Shown: in pieces, positions 12,998 to 13,572 of the stretch | How the letters are laid out: each line of letters opens with the position of its first letter | Position numbering within the stretch: position 1 is the first letter of the stretch | Origin: Acidobacteriaceae bacterium | GTDB lineage: Bacteria > Acidobacteriota > Terriglobia > Terriglobales > Acidobacteriaceae | Assembly: GCA_003156235.1 (NCBI GenBank) | Contig: PMGP01000142.1 | Location: 757-14,328 of the forward strand | Reading direction: 5' to 3' | Length of the DNA: 13,572 bases | Program-made: the position numbers and the translations under genes | Notes under the pieces: generated by a model | What the model was told of the DNA's origin: nothing | Databases searched by the model: none | The model's input: the letters and a program-made list of their open reading frames with translations, nothing else

Positions 12998-13572
12998 TCA
13001 GTGCGGCTTTCCTGGCAGGACGAAATGCTCGGCGCAACGCGGCTCGTAGGAGTCGCCGGGCATTTTGATGGGGCTGTTGTAGGGGGCGGGCTGGCCTTCG
13101 ATCAGCCTCTGCGAATAAAAAGCGCGGTTGCCACAGGCGCAGTAGGCGATACATTCGGTGATGATGCCGCCGTAGGAGTTCACAAACCACGAGAGGTTGA
13201 GCATCTCTCCGAAGGGCAGGGCGCGGAAGTCGAGGTCCAGGCCGGCGACGAGAACGTCATGGTTGGCGTCGAGAAGATAGCGCGTGAAGGCGAAGAGGTC
13301 GGAGACAAATTGCCCTTCGTCGATGGCGATGCACTCCACTCTCTTGCCGATGTTCTTTTCTGTAGTGGCGATCACTTGAAGGACTTCCCATGGATTGGCG
13401 GAGTTGAATTCCACGGCCTTCATCTTGCCGTGGCCGAGGGGATTGCGGCTCTCTACCACTCCAGGCCCGCCCTTGGTGTCGTCGCTGGGCTTGAGGACCA
13501 TGACATATTGGCTGGCATACTGGCGGCGCATCTCCGCGCGCCGCAACAGCTCCGCGGTCTTGTTGCTCCTCA
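12998..13572 (-). CDS. tdk: Thymidine kinase, N-terminus beyond the window
   Basis: The frame is open past the window end; visible residues begin RSNKTAELLRRAEMRRQ, which contains the last part of the P-loop (SNKT), so the true start is outside and a TTG at 13546 is not a credible start. Walker B is CIAIDEGQF, the thymidine kinase DE(A/G)QF motif with the catalytic Glu. A zinc-binding lobe follows, with ECIAYCACGNRA and YEPRCAEHF. The C-terminal lasso (LIEGQPAPYNSP through YEPRC) contacts thymidine. The enzyme salvages thymidine to dTMP using ATP. One cysteine pair is C-x-C-G instead of the usual C-x-x-C-G. It converges on tsaE. Confidence 0.95.
   Translation of the reverse strand, partial: RSNKTAELLRRAEMRRQYASQYVMVLKPSDDTKGGPGVVESRNPLGHGKMKAVEFNSANPWEVLQVIATTEKNIGKRVECIAIDEGQFVSDLFAFTRYLLDANHDVLVAGLDLDFRALPFGEMLNLSWFVNSYGGIITECIAYCACGNRAFYSQRLIEGQPAPYNSPIKMPGDSYEPRCAEHFVLPGKPH

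Noticed and set aside
12972..12999. GAGCAG/CTGCTC inverted repeat between tsaE and tdk as a bidirectional terminator
   Set aside because: The stem is only 6 bp with a 16-nt loop and no T-run on either strand.

Overview
The window is GC-rich, gene-dense bacterial chromosome, with eleven protein genes or gene fragments that I can support. No phage, transposase, CRISPR, rRNA or tRNA signal was seen. Gene content (histidine-type phosphatase, NahK-like kinase beside a nucleotidyltransferase, Nramp transporter beside a DtxR-family regulator, nnr-tsaE pair) and the style of the intergenic repeats (TCCCACC/GGTGGGA hairpins, TTCGA...GCTCGCTCAG elements, CAGTTCTCAGTT inverted repeats, AGCTTCTAGCTTTTAGC stretches) suggest Acidobacteriota, class Terriglobia. 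That assignment is inference from remembered genome style, not proof.

Layout: (1) 1-665 is the C-terminal part of a periplasmic adaptor of a MacA/HlyD-type efflux pump. (2) 793-2106 is a secreted histidine acid phosphatase (phytase-like). (3) 2307-2528 on the minus strand is a small zinc-ribbon protein, divergent from (4) the pair 2677-3585 (sugar-phosphate nucleotidyltransferase) and 3582-4673 (NahK/APH-fold sugar kinase). The pair is joined by an ATGA overlap and looks like a two-step route from a free sugar to a sugar-1-phosphate to an NDP-sugar. (5) 4837-5439 is a degenerate ECF-sigma-like protein. (6) 5440-5878 is a 439-base repeat-rich gap. (7) 5879-8505 is a TolC-like outer-membrane channel plus an EmrA-like adaptor, closed by a good intrinsic terminator. 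(8) 8679-10762 is a metal-responsive DtxR-family repressor followed by mntH; a GTTAAC-TATG-GTTAAC operator candidate lies between them. (9) 10865-12972 is nnr (metabolite repair of NAD(P)HX) overlapping tsaE (tRNA t6A synthesis). (10) 12998-13572 on the minus strand is thymidine kinase, convergent and cut by the window end.

The most interesting regulatory impression is that four genes without a Shine-Dalgarno (793, 2528 minus, 9407, 10865) each have a TATAAT-like hexamer 6-8 nt before the ATG. This arrangement is expected for leaderless transcripts. Other starts have clear Shine-Dalgarno sequences (2677, 4837, 7318, 12499). No wholly new multi-gene system is evident. The best leads are the degenerate sigma-like protein with its repeat-derived ribosome-binding site, the sugar kinase/nucleotidyltransferase pair, and the manganese operator.
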